Assembly (NCBI GenBank): GCA_016875155.1
Contig: VGSD01000132.1
Location: forward strand, 1 to 7,599
Reading direction: 5' to 3'
Source: Deltaproteobacteria bacterium
Lineage (GTDB): Bacteria; Desulfobacterota; BSN033; UBA1163
DNA: 7,599 nucleotides
The notes under the pieces are model-generated. The model was not told the DNA's origin. It saw only the letters and a program-made list of their open reading frames with translations, and searched no databases. Shown here one piece after another: positions 1 to 6,409 of this stretch. The first letter of the stretch is position 1. Each line of letters starts with the position of its first letter. The translations under genes were made by a program, and so were the position numbers.

Positions 1-474
1 TCCAAAGATGGCCAGCCAGAAGAACTCGTAGGACTGAAATTTTAATGCATAGTTTCCCAAAATAGGTGCAATCGTAGCCAGAAAGAACATCCCGATAAAA
101 CTGCCGATAACTGAACCTGAGGTGGCCACTCCCATGGCCCGGCCAGCAAGTCCTTGCATGGCTAGTGGAAAGCCATCCAATGTTGTAGCGGCATTCGCAG
201 GCGTTCCAGGGATATTGATGAGAATCGCTGTCCGACTCCCTCCATAAATGGCGCCCACGTAAACGCATATGAGGACCAGGATCGCAAGGTCTGCCGGAAG
301 CTTATAGGTTAATGTGGTGATGAGGGCAATTCCCATGGTGGCTGTGAGGCCAGGGAGTGCTCCGATGATGATGCCGAGAAGTGTTGACCAGGCCATATGG
401 AAGAGTGCAATCGGTGTAATGAACCCCGCAATGGCACTGAGGAACCTCGCTAAATTATCAATCAATACCGTCAT
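1..474 (-). CDS. tctA: Tripartite tricarboxylate transporter large membrane subunit TctA (N-terminal part, cut by window edge)
   Basis: Start of the large, many-spanning inner-membrane subunit of a TTT-family transporter, which carries the cation-coupled translocation pathway for organic anions delivered by TctC. The first 158 codons are present, and the frame stays open to base 1; family members are about 500 residues, so roughly a third is visible. Family signatures are clear: GALPGLTATMGIAL (38-51), YVGAIYGGSRTAILINIPGT (72-91, the conserved YGGS...T.ILxNxPG block), then TTLDGFPLAMQGLAGRAMGVA (97-117). Hydrophobic segments lie near residues 12-37, 62-76 and 119-140. The ATG at 474-472 is preceded by GGAG with 6 nt spacing. 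It starts 15 nt after the tctB stop, so it belongs to a tctCBA operon. Family assignment is secure; the substrate is unknown (citrate is only the founding example). Confidence 0.93.
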   Translation of the reverse strand, partial: MTVLIDNLARFLSAIAGFITPIALFHMAWSTLLGIIIGALPGLTATMGIALITTLTYKLPADLAILVLICVYVGAIYGGSRTAILINIPGTPANAATTLDGFPLAMQGLAGRAMGVATSGSVIGSFIGMFFLATIAPILGNYALKFQSYEFFWLAIFG

Positions 475-489
475 ACTCTTCTCCAAAGA

Positions 490-990
490 TCATGGAAGTG
501 ATACGAGGAAGAGACGTTCGAAGACCAATGTGATGGCTGCGGAGGATAAGGTAGCAATAAGAACAGCCGAAATGATGCATTTCCTCCATTGAGCACCATT
601 CATGCCTCGTTCCCATTCGAAAAGAAGAACGAACACTAATATTAAAAGTCCTGTGGCTAACCAGTAGGGAAGAGTCCCAATCAGAAAGATGGAATAGCCA
701 ATGGTTAAAATGGCTGTTAGGAGGAGACGCTGATTGCCAGGATGGTTGAACAGCCGACGGAAACCCTCTTGGGTAACCCTCAAACGGTGGCCTCCACGCC
801 TGATGGATCGGATGACAAGGATAATTCCAAAGAGGAGAAGTACCATCCCGACAAAAGCCGTCACAACCCCCGGCACGCTTAAAGGGTGCACCTTGAGATG
901 TTCGAGCCGCGGCATCCGCCACGACTCGATCATCACATAGAGGCTAAGAAGTATCAAAGCAATCCCTGTGAAAAAGTCCGCTCTTGGCAT
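490..990 (-). CDS. tctB: Tripartite tricarboxylate transporter small membrane subunit TctB
   Basis: Small membrane subunit of the TTT transporter, thought to support TctA in the inner membrane; its exact role is poorly defined in the family. The 166-residue protein shows four hydrophobic segments (about residues 7-22, 40-61, 87-120 as a pair, 134-153) and the typical TctB ending: a LPYWLAT turn in the middle, FEW before the last helix, and a C-terminus reading FERLFLVSLP. The frame is open up to an ATG at 1011, but I chose the ATG at 990-988. There GAGGTGAT (995-1002), a near-perfect anti-16S match, sits 4 nt upstream, and the protein begins MPRADFFTG, the usual family N-terminus. ATGs at 1011 (7 residues longer) and 996 (2 longer) are alternatives. 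A hairpin separates it from tctC. Confidence 0.9.
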   Translation of the reverse strand: MPRADFFTGIALILLSLYVMIESWRMPRLEHLKVHPLSVPGVVTAFVGMVLLLFGIILVIRSIRRGGHRLRVTQEGFRRLFNHPGNQRLLLTAILTIGYSIFLIGTLPYWLATGLLILVFVLLFEWERGMNGAQWRKCIISAVLIATLSSAAITLVFERLFLVSLP

Positions 991-994
991 TGCC

Positions 995-1002
995 ATCACC
1001 TC
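995..1002 (-). promoter_or_regulatory. Ribosome binding site that decides the tctB start
   Basis: GAGGTGAT on the minus strand, complementary to the 16S rRNA 3' end, lies 4 nt before the ATG at 990. For the upstream ATG at 1011 only AAAGG directly abutting the codon is available, so the shorter protein is preferred. Confidence 0.6.
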
Positions 1003-1016
1003 ACATCGCATCCTTT

Positions 1017-1055
1017 AAAAAAAGAGAGAGGGCGGATTCCTTTCGAAACCCGCCC
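1017..1055 (-). terminator. Terminator-like hairpin between tctC and tctB
   Basis: In the minus-strand RNA, bases 1055-1045 pair with 1040-1030 to give an 11-bp stem (six GC pairs at the base, two G-U wobbles higher up) closed by a GAAA tetraloop. The stem is followed by CUCUCU and then seven U (A-run at 1023-1017 on the plus strand). The U-run begins about 6 nt after the stem, which is farther than in a textbook intrinsic terminator, so partial termination or protection of the tctC mRNA 3' end fits better than a full stop. It lies 19 nt past the tctC stop, and tctB follows at once. Confidence 0.55.
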
Positions 1056-1074
1056 CTATTGCAACACTCACTTT

Positions 1075-2082
1075 TTATTGTCGGGGCATTCCAACCTCAT
1101 CCGGTTTCACCTTGGCTTTTCCCCCATCATAGAGTCCCCATGCCGCATTCACAATGGTTGGCCATGATTTTTTAAAGGCTTCTTCTCCATAGTAGGGCGC
1201 TACGATCTGACCTCGAAGTTTTGCAAACTCTTGCAAGGCTTTGGAGTTTGTGATCTTATCACGCCAAACCTTATTCATGGTTTCCACCACTTCCTTCGGG
1301 GCGCATTTGGGTACCCAGATGCCAAAATAGATGGGATCAGCCGCAACCTTGGGAAGCCACTTAGTGGCGGTTGGGACAGTACCGTAACCCTCGATGGATA
1401 TGTCCTCGGGAGCAAGGGCCGCTAAGGGGCGTAGCTTTTTGCCGCGGATCATTTCGATTTGTTCGCTGAGAAGCTGGGTTGTAGCCATTGTTTCGCCTGA
1501 GACAGTGGCAATGACAGCAGGAGCTCCGCCATCGTAACTTACCAGTTTGTAGTCACCGCCATTGACACGCTTGACCGCCTCGATGGCCGAGTGACCGGCT
1601 GATGGGATACCAGCGATGGCAACGGATATCTTTTTGGGATCCTTCTTCATGATATCGAGAAATTCAGCGAAGTCCTTAATGGGTGCCCCTGGAGTGACAG
1701 AGACCAGAGTGGCATTTGCGCTGTTGAGATAGACATTCCAATCCTGGACTTTTGTGGTTAGCGTTCCCGTGATGATATAGGTGCCGAGGTCTTTCACCGC
1801 GCCTGATGCCCAGGTATACCCATCACAGGGTGAATCGATCACACTCTTCGTTCCAATGGCTCCACCCCCTCCGGGCTGGTTCACAACGACAACCTTCTGG
1901 CCCAGCGCATCTTCAAGATCACCGACGATGGACCGAACTGCCTGATCTGTAGAGCCGCCTGCTCCCCAGGGCACAATGATTCGAATGGGCTTATTCGGCT
2001 TCCATTCCTGAGCCTGAGCAAAGCCCCAGAAGATAAATACCCCTATTAACACCAATGCAACCACCAAACTTTTCCGCCTCAT
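1075..2082 (-). CDS. tctC: Tripartite tricarboxylate transporter periplasmic binding protein TctC (Bug family)
   Basis: Periplasmic solute receptor of the TTT system; it captures an organic anion and hands it to TctAB. The 335-residue precursor (family usual 320-340) opens with MRRK, a hydrophobic core (residues 6-21) and a likely Sec cleavage after AQA (24/25). Mature-protein landmarks of the Bug fold are present: KPIRIIVPWGAGGSTDQAVR (31-50), VVNQPGGGGAIGTKSV (66-81), DGYTWASG (87-94), AGIPSAGHSA (157-166) and SYDGGAPAV (182-190). The frame extends 7 codons to a TTG at 2103, but the ATG at 2082-2080 is preferred: it gives a proper signal peptide, and AGGAGG (2098-2093) lies inside the longer version. 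Spacing of this SD to ATG is 10 nt. First gene of tctCBA; a hairpin follows its stop. SPCDGY has Cys where the family usually has Pro or another residue. The ligand is not predictable. Confidence 0.93.
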   Translation of the reverse strand: MRRKSLVVALVLIGVFIFWGFAQAQEWKPNKPIRIIVPWGAGGSTDQAVRSIVGDLEDALGQKVVVVNQPGGGGAIGTKSVIDSPCDGYTWASGAVKDLGTYIITGTLTTKVQDWNVYLNSANATLVSVTPGAPIKDFAEFLDIMKKDPKKISVAIAGIPSAGHSAIEAVKRVNGGDYKLVSYDGGAPAVIATVSGETMATTQLLSEQIEMIRGKKLRPLAALAPEDISIEGYGTVPTATKWLPKVAADPIYFGIWVPKCAPKEVVETMNKVWRDKITNSKALQEFAKLRGQIVAPYYGEEAFKKSWPTIVNAAWGLYDGGKAKVKPDEVGMPRQ

Positions 2083-2121
2083 AAACTTATTTCCTCCTTT
2101 CAATTTTTAAAATCTTGCCTA

Positions 2122-2151
2122 AATCTATCACATTCAAATTGCCCATGTCAA
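2122..2151 (-). promoter_or_regulatory. Candidate sigma70-type promoter for tctCBA
   Basis: On the minus strand a perfect TTGACA (2151-2146) is followed after 18 nt by TAGATT (2127-2122, four of six matches to TATAAT). A start about 7 nt downstream would give a leader of roughly 33 nt that includes the tctC SD. The 97-bp gap between the ABM gene and tctC is one of the two largest in the window, which supports an independent promoter here. The match is good but unproven, and the spacer is 1 nt longer than optimal. Confidence 0.4.
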
Positions 2152-2179
2152 AAACGATCCCGGCCAGATTATGTCCGAA

Positions 2180-2473
2180 TTATTGCTGTGCGATCACCTC
2201 AAAGACCTGAACACTGCTTTCGCTGTAAAGGGCTTTGATTTTTGGAGAAAGGGCTTTGTGGTCTGCAGAATCCCTCCAGGCAGCCGCGGTCTCAAGGGAT
2301 TGAAACCGAATTGCCATCTGATAGATAGCTCCTTTTTCTTGCTCTTTGAGAAGCGCAACCGAGACAAAACCAGGCTGTTTCGACATAGCCACACTGTATT
2401 CTTCTTTAAAGAGGGTTTCAAAATCCTTCTCTTTTCCAGGAATAACATTAAAAGTGACATGCCGTTCAATCAT
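2180..2473 (-). CDS. Small ABM (antibiotic biosynthesis monooxygenase)-domain protein
   Basis: A 97-residue single-domain protein of the dimeric alpha/beta-barrel (ferredoxin-like) ABM type. The pattern fits: a first strand HVTFNVIPGKEKDFETLFKE (5-24, strand then helix), a PGFVSVALLKEQ strand (34-45), YQMAIRFQSLETAAAWRDS (51-69, with the typical W before the last helix), and a final strand VQVFEVI (88-94). Members include cofactor-free quinone monooxygenases, haem-degrading enzymes and proteins of unknown role, so the name says fold rather than reaction. It is soluble, with no signal peptide. Its ATG overlaps the TGA of the oxidoreductase gene (ATGA, 2473-2470), and AGGAGG sits about 10 nt upstream, inside the preceding gene, so translation is probably coupled. 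A shared metabolic step with the oxidoreductase is inference. Confidence 0.82.
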   Translation of the reverse strand: MIERHVTFNVIPGKEKDFETLFKEEYSVAMSKQPGFVSVALLKEQEKGAIYQMAIRFQSLETAAAWRDSADHKALSPKIKALYSESSVQVFEVIAQQ

Positions 2474-3492
2474 TTCAAAATCCCTCCTTCCTTTATCTTG
2501 ACGATTCTTCCTTCTTTTTCAGAGAGGCGTGCCGCATCGAGAACCAGCATGGTATTCAAAACCTCTTCACCGGAGGCAAGAGGAGGCCGATCTTTTTGAA
2601 ACGCTTCAATGAATTCTTTAAGTTGAAGTGTGTAGTTGGAAGGGATCTGATCTCCTGAATAGATTCTCTTGCCATTCAAATCGAGATGGTATCCAAACCC
2701 GAATGGCTTTCCAGTGGAATATTCCGTTAATCGTAATACCCCTTTGGTTCCTACCAGAATGGCCTCATGAATATCTGGTGAGGTGCTGAGAGAAAGATGG
2801 GCCGACGCCAATGCTCCCTGATCAAAAGAGAGGAGGATGTCTGCTTCATCTTCTCCTTCCCATTGGGTGTTCCGCCTCGATGAAAACGTAAAGACTTGAT
2901 CCGGCATCTTCTTCATCCAGGTTAAGATGGAATCGATGGAATGGCTTCCCTGAAGCAGGATGACAAGCCCTCCTGCCTCCTCCGATCGCTTCCACCAGTT
3001 TGTTGGCGGGGCAGGGAAGTTGACAAGAAATGAGATCTGAATTCGGAAGAGGGTTCCGATTTCGGAAAGATGTTTTTGGAGTTTAAATACTGCATCCGAG
3101 AATCGTCTGCTCTGTCCCACCATTAATATAACACCATTTCTTTTTGCCACTTCCACCATTTCTCGGCCCTGGTTCATATTGAGGGCCATCGGTTTTTCTA
3201 TCAAAATATGCTTCTTTGACTCCGCAGCCTGAAGGGTAAGAGGATGGTGAAGATGATTAGGTAGTGCAATGACCACGGCTTCGATTTCGCGATCTTTAAG
3301 GATATCTTCGTATTGACGGGAATAATACCTTGCTCCCCAACGCTCCTTTGCCTCCTCTGCTTTCTCCTCTTCCGAATCAGCCACACCAATGAGTTCAACT
3401 TCTTCTTTCAAGTTCTCGATGGCAGCCAGATGGGCCTGGGCTACCCTTCCGCAACCAATCACCCCAATTTTTAATTTTCTTCCTGTGGCCAT
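2470..3492 (-). CDS. Gfo/Idh/MocA-family NAD(P)-dependent oxidoreductase
   Basis: A 340-residue cytoplasmic oxidoreductase. Members of this family oxidise or reduce sugars, inositols, sugar acids or related polyols with tightly bound NAD(P). Residues 8-125 form the Rossmann domain: KIGVIGCGRVAQAHL (8-22, GxGxxA), ADS (38-40) at the end of the second strand, the ALPNHLHHP stretch (76-84) and the catalytic-lysine motif EKP (99-101, K100). The C-terminal substrate domain follows, with GSHSID (182-187) supplying H184. The usual D-x-G-x-H reads L-Q-G-S-H, so the Asp of the K/D/H catalytic set is Leu180 here. ATG at 3492 with GGAG 4 nt upstream; the SD runs on directly from the dctM stop codon (7-nt gap). 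It overlaps the ABM gene by 4 nt. Substrate unknown; given the transporters, a hydroxy or sugar acid is plausible. Confidence 0.88.
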   Translation of the reverse strand: MATGRKLKIGVIGCGRVAQAHLAAIENLKEEVELIGVADSEEEKAEEAKERWGARYYSRQYEDILKDREIEAVVIALPNHLHHPLTLQAAESKKHILIEKPMALNMNQGREMVEVAKRNGVILMVGQSRRFSDAVFKLQKHLSEIGTLFRIQISFLVNFPAPPTNWWKRSEEAGGLVILLQGSHSIDSILTWMKKMPDQVFTFSSRRNTQWEGEDEADILLSFDQGALASAHLSLSTSPDIHEAILVGTKGVLRLTEYSTGKPFGFGYHLDLNGKRIYSGDQIPSNYTLQLKEFIEAFQKDRPPLASGEEVLNTMLVLDAARLSEKEGRIVKIKEGGILK

Positions 3493-3499
3493 CCCTCTC

Positions 3500-4771
3500 C
3501 TACTTCAAAAAGAATTTAGGCACCCAAAGACTGATTTGCGGGATATAGGTGATCAATGCCAGAGGAACAAGCAAAGCGGCCAGAAAAAGCCAGATCCCTT
3601 TACTAATTCTTTCCAGTGAAATCTTGGCAATACTTGAGGCGACAAAGAGATTGACTCCTACTGGAGGCGTAGCGAGCCCGATGCTGAGATTAACCACCAT
3701 CACGACACCAAAGTGGAGAGGATCGATCCCCAAAGATTTAATAAGGGGGAGCAACACAGGGACAAGGATGATGATGGTTGCCAGCGTCTCCATGATACAG
3801 CCCATAAAAAGGAGTAAGAGGTTGATCCAGAAAAGGACGATATAAGGATTCTGGGTGAGATATTGGATCCCTTCTGCTACCTTCTGAGGGATACCCTCCG
3901 CGGTTAGTATCCAAGAAAAGAGGGAAGCATTTGCCACAAGGAGCATAATGCCTCCCGACATGATCGCTGTCTCTTTCAAGATAGGCCAGAGACGTTCTAT
4001 CTTCAGTTCCCGATAAACGAATAGTCCAATGACCAGTGAGTAAAAAACTCCTGCCCCTGCGGCTTCGGTTGGAGTGAAGATTCCAGTGAGAATTCCTCCG
4101 AGAATAAGGAGAGGCATCATAATGGCTGGAAAGGCTTCGATGGTCGCTTTGAAGAAGCTTTTCCATGTGATTTGAATGATACAAACCGGATGGTTTTGTT
4201 TGATGGCATAATATCGGGCAACCGCCATCAAGGCCAGAGTGAACATAATTCCTGGTATAAAACCAGCCAGAAAGAGAGAAGCGATCGAGACCTCGGTCAT
4301 GGCTCCATAGATCACAAAGGCAATGCTGGGAGGGATAATAGGACCGACAGTAGCGCCAACGGCTGTTAAGCTTGCGGCATATTCAGGAGTATATCCTTCT
4401 TTCACCATCACAGGTATCATGACCGATCCGATAGCGGCTGTATCCGCTGCTCCTGCCCCTGTAATGCCAGAAGAGAAATCCATGGCCACGAGGGTAACAT
4501 AACTCAACCCTCCCCTGATCCTTCCGACGAGCATGTTGGAGAAGTTTACAATACGAGGAGTGATCCCGCAGGCATCCATCAGATTTCCTGCCAGGATGAA
4601 GAGAGGGACTGAGATGAGGAGAAATGAATTGAGGCCTACAAACATCCTCTGAGGAATAAGGACTAAGGGTAAATCAGCCTGTAGGATCGATGCTGTCCCA
4701 CTGATGCCAAGGACAAATACGATAGGGACTCCGATGACCAATAAGAAGACGAAGATCAGGACGATGAGCAT
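3500..4771 (-). CDS. dctM: TRAP transporter large permease subunit DctM
   Basis: Large inner-membrane subunit of the TRAP transporter, the Na+-coupled elevator component of the DctM/ion-transporter superfamily that moves a carboxylate delivered by DctP. At 423 residues it has the usual length and is strongly hydrophobic throughout (about a dozen segments). Recognisable family blocks are LLISVPLFILAGNLMDACGI (51-70), SGITGAGAADTAAIGSVMIP (101-120), EGYTPEYAASLTAVGATVGP (125-144) with IIPPSIAFVIYG (145-156), GGILTGIFTPTEAAGAGVFY (225-244) and LATPPVGVNLFVASSIA (366-382). The TPTEAAG and PPVG motifs correspond to the conserved hairpin regions around substrate and sodium. ATG at 4771 begins 1 nt after the dctQ stop, with GGAAAG inside the end of dctQ as SD, so the pair is translationally coupled. 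The oxidoreductase gene follows after 7 nt. Confidence 0.95.
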   Translation of the reverse strand: MLIVLIFVFLLVIGVPIVFVLGISGTASILQADLPLVLIPQRMFVGLNSFLLISVPLFILAGNLMDACGITPRIVNFSNMLVGRIRGGLSYVTLVAMDFSSGITGAGAADTAAIGSVMIPVMVKEGYTPEYAASLTAVGATVGPIIPPSIAFVIYGAMTEVSIASLFLAGFIPGIMFTLALMAVARYYAIKQNHPVCIIQITWKSFFKATIEAFPAIMMPLLILGGILTGIFTPTEAAGAGVFYSLVIGLFVYRELKIERLWPILKETAIMSGGIMLLVANASLFSWILTAEGIPQKVAEGIQYLTQNPYIVLFWINLLLLFMGCIMETLATIIILVPVLLPLIKSLGIDPLHFGVVMVVNLSIGLATPPVGVNLFVASSIAKISLERISKGIWLFLAALLVPLALITYIPQISLWVPKFFLK

Positions 4772-4772
4772 T

Positions 4773-5279
4773 CTATCTTTCCTTTGCAGTCCAGAAGAGC
4801 ATTGTATTGATAAGTCCGATGAAAGAAAAAAAGGCTAAGAAAACAAATCCCAGAAAGATAGGGAGATAGACGAAGGCCATGGGAATGAGCATGGCCGGGC
4901 TAACCGTTTTCGTTTTGATGCTCGTCTGAATTAAAACAGTGGAAAAGGCAGAGGCCATTAAAGAAAAGGCCAACATAATGAGGAACACGAAGAGTGTTGC
5001 CCCTTTTTCCCATTTTAGAGGAAGTCGTTCTTTCACAAAGGCCACATTGATGAGTTCCCCACGCTTCAGGGCGACACTGCCGCCGAAAAAGACGAGATAG
5101 ACAAAGAGAAAAGTGGCCAGTTCATTCGACCAGTAGAGGGAGAAACCAAGGAAGTAACGGAAAAAGACTTCCATGATGACTGTCGCGGCAAATCCGGCTA
5201 AGGCCACTCCGACAAATGCAGAGAGAACCTTTTCTAATGTGTTTCCAATTCGGTTAAGGTCCTGGGTGAACTGATTCAT
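4773..5279 (-). CDS. dctQ: TRAP transporter small permease subunit DctQ
   Basis: Small inner-membrane subunit of the TRAP transporter; it pairs with DctM and helps hold it in the membrane. The protein is 168 residues with four hydrophobic segments (about 19-39, 53-70, 93-118, 130-160). The DctQ signature is clear: FFRYFLGFSLYWSNELATFL (39-58) followed by FFGGSVALKRGELINVAFV (64-82). The frame has a TGA four codons before the ATG at 5279, so no longer start is possible. The nearest strong SD, GGAGG (5298-5294), is 14 nt upstream and lies mostly in the stem of an intergenic hairpin; closer to the start there is only a weak GAG. Initiation may therefore be low or depend on hairpin opening. The gene sits between dctP and dctM in the standard dctPQM order. 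Confidence 0.93.
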   Translation of the reverse strand: MNQFTQDLNRIGNTLEKVLSAFVGVALAGFAATVIMEVFFRYFLGFSLYWSNELATFLFVYLVFFGGSVALKRGELINVAFVKERLPLKWEKGATLFVFLIMLAFSLMASAFSTVLIQTSIKTKTVSPAMLIPMAFVYLPIFLGFVFLAFFSFIGLINTMLFWTAKER

Positions 5280-5294
5280 TTTTTCTCAAAATAC

Positions 5295-5328
5295 CTCCGC
5301 CCTCTCCTTTAAAAAGGGGAGGGCGGAG
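5295..5328 (-). repeat. Strong intergenic palindrome between dctP and dctQ covering the dctQ SD
   Basis: Arms 5295-5309 and 5314-5328 are inverted complements over 15 positions with one exception (pair 5305/5318, C-A in the minus-strand RNA, U-G if read from the plus strand). The arms are GC-rich and the loop is about 4 nt. In the mRNA the 3' arm ends in GGCGGAGG, the best SD for dctQ. The stem begins 7 nt after the dctP stop. No clean U-run follows it in the minus direction (only UAUUUUG), so it is not a convincing terminator. A role in mRNA 3'-end protection, or in lowering dctQM expression relative to dctP, is inferred. It may be a copy of a REP-like dispersed element. Confidence 0.7.
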
Positions 5329-5334
5329 TGAGAA

Positions 5335-6333
5335 TCAATCTAACTTCAAAATCTTTTCGACGGCATCCGCCCATTCCTTAGGCCAGGTCTTTGTGGCTTC
5401 TGCCCGAACTGATGCAGTAACATCGATATAAGGTTTGAGGTCCTTAATATAATTGATCTTCGTCCCTTTGGCTTCCATCTTAGCCAAAGCCTCTTTATCC
5501 TGTTTCAGGCACTCATCGTCCATGGCCTTGGTCCATGCTGGGATGCTCTCCACGATTACCTTCTGATGCTCAGGAGAGAGTTTATTGAAGGTCTTGAGGC
5601 TCATCAGAAAAGCTCCGCCGTTTGAAAGGATGGGCAGATAAGTGACGTATTTCTGGACTTCGTAGAACTTCATCGCCTCCAAAGTGGCAGGTCCATTTTC
5701 ATTTCCATCGACAACACCGGTCTTGAGTGCGGTATAAAGCTCTCCGAAGGGAAGTGGAACAGGGCTTGCACCGAGTGCCCGGTAAGCATCTTTATGAAGT
5801 GGGACTTCCATTGTCCGGATCTTCAGCCCCTTAAAATCATCCAGTTTATTTATAGGTCTAATATTGTTCATTGGCACTCGAAAAGCAGGGCCAGCAAGGG
5901 AGAGGGGCTTTAAATTGACTTTTTCGCCCTCCTTGATCACCTCTTTAAGCACCCAATCTCCAAGGGGGCCATGGGTTACCTTCATGAAGTGGTCCGAGCC
6001 CTTGAAAATAAAGGGGAGGTTGTAGATATTGAGGACCTTAATGAATGTTCCGGTGACTCCGAGGGAGGTGCCCTGAAGATCGATGGTTCCCAATTGAAGC
6101 CCCTCGGTGATATCTCTTTCCCCGCCGAGTTGCCCTAATGGAAAGATTTTCACTTCTAAAGCGCCTTTTGACTTCTCCTCTACAGCCTTTGCAAAGGCCA
6201 ATCCAGCAATATGATAAGGATAGGTGACCGCATTCGCATGCCCATAGCGCAAAGTTACCTTTTGAGCAAAAGCAGAGGATACAAAGATGACAAATAAAAA
6301 TGTCAAACAGAGAATCATGCAAATTTTTTTCAT
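5335..6333 (-). CDS. dctP: TRAP transporter periplasmic solute-binding protein DctP
   Basis: Periplasmic receptor of the TRAP system, binding an organic acid and delivering it to DctQM. The 332-residue precursor begins MKKI, has a hydrophobic core (5-20) and a likely Sec cleavage after AFA (23/24). The mature part follows the DctP family: VTLRYGHANAVTYPYHIAGL (26-45), FPLGQLGGERDITEGLQLGT (64-83), NLPFIF (105-110), FRVPMNNIRPINKLDDFKGL (151-170) leading to KIRTM (171-175, R173 being the conserved arginine that salt-bridges the ligand carboxylate), PVPLPFGELYTALKTGVVDG (191-210) and ENG (212-214). ATG at 6333 with AGGAGGG about 7 nt upstream. It is the first transporter gene; the spacer ahead holds heptamer repeats, and a strong hairpin follows its stop. 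The conserved Arg supports a carboxylate ligand; which one is unknown. Confidence 0.95.
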   Translation of the reverse strand: MKKICMILCLTFLFVIFVSSAFAQKVTLRYGHANAVTYPYHIAGLAFAKAVEEKSKGALEVKIFPLGQLGGERDITEGLQLGTIDLQGTSLGVTGTFIKVLNIYNLPFIFKGSDHFMKVTHGPLGDWVLKEVIKEGEKVNLKPLSLAGPAFRVPMNNIRPINKLDDFKGLKIRTMEVPLHKDAYRALGASPVPLPFGELYTALKTGVVDGNENGPATLEAMKFYEVQKYVTYLPILSNGGAFLMSLKTFNKLSPEHQKVIVESIPAWTKAMDDECLKQDKEALAKMEAKGTKINYIKDLKPYIDVTASVRAEATKTWPKEWADAVEKILKLD

Positions 6334-6359
6334 TCTTCATCCCTCCTTCAAATCCATTT

Positions 6360-6394
6360 TAGATTTCAGATTGCGGATTTCAGATTTATGGTTT
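6360..6394 (+). repeat. Heptamer array B (7-bp imperfect tandem repeats)
   Basis: On the plus strand four clear consecutive 7-bp units read TAGATTT, CAGATTG, CGGATTT, CAGATTT, with a weaker fifth, ATGGTTT. As a result an 11-bp word, GATTTCAGATT, occurs twice 14 bp apart. It lies 27 bp upstream of the dctP start, just before its SD. Its consensus is nearly that of array A read from the opposite strand. It is non-coding, and the function is unknown. Confidence 0.65.
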
Positions 6395-6409
6395 GAATTC
6401 TTATTTTTA

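Noticed and set aside
458..922. 154-codon minus-strand open frame overlapping tctB
   Set aside because: It lies in another frame of tctB, whose protein matches its family well. Its translation is rich in Trp, His and Ser without any family pattern, and it has no good SD.
2083..2103. Longer TctC starting at the TTG at 2103
   Set aside because: It would place the SD inside the coding sequence and add seven residues ahead of a normal signal peptide; the ATG at 2082 is better.
2156..2172. Possible terminator after the ABM gene (short stem followed by TTTTT)
   Set aside because: The best stem is only about 4 bp with a wobble pair, which is too weak for an intrinsic terminator.
2087..2179. Thirty sense codons in frame after the ABM stop, containing a 19-codon ATG reading frame that ends just before tctC
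   Set aside because: Considered as a stop-codon readthrough tail or leader peptide. The ABM domain is complete without it, the internal ATG has no SD, and it would lie upstream of the predicted transcript start. A chance open stretch is likelier.
2171..2599. 142-codon plus-strand open frame antisense to the ABM and oxidoreductase genes
   Set aside because: It is antisense to two well-supported genes, has no recognisable domain, and no other plus-strand gene in the window is convincing.
3738..4184. 148-codon minus-strand open frame inside dctM
   Set aside because: It is a shadow frame of a confident membrane protein gene; the translation is low in hydrophobic residues and looks like no protein family.
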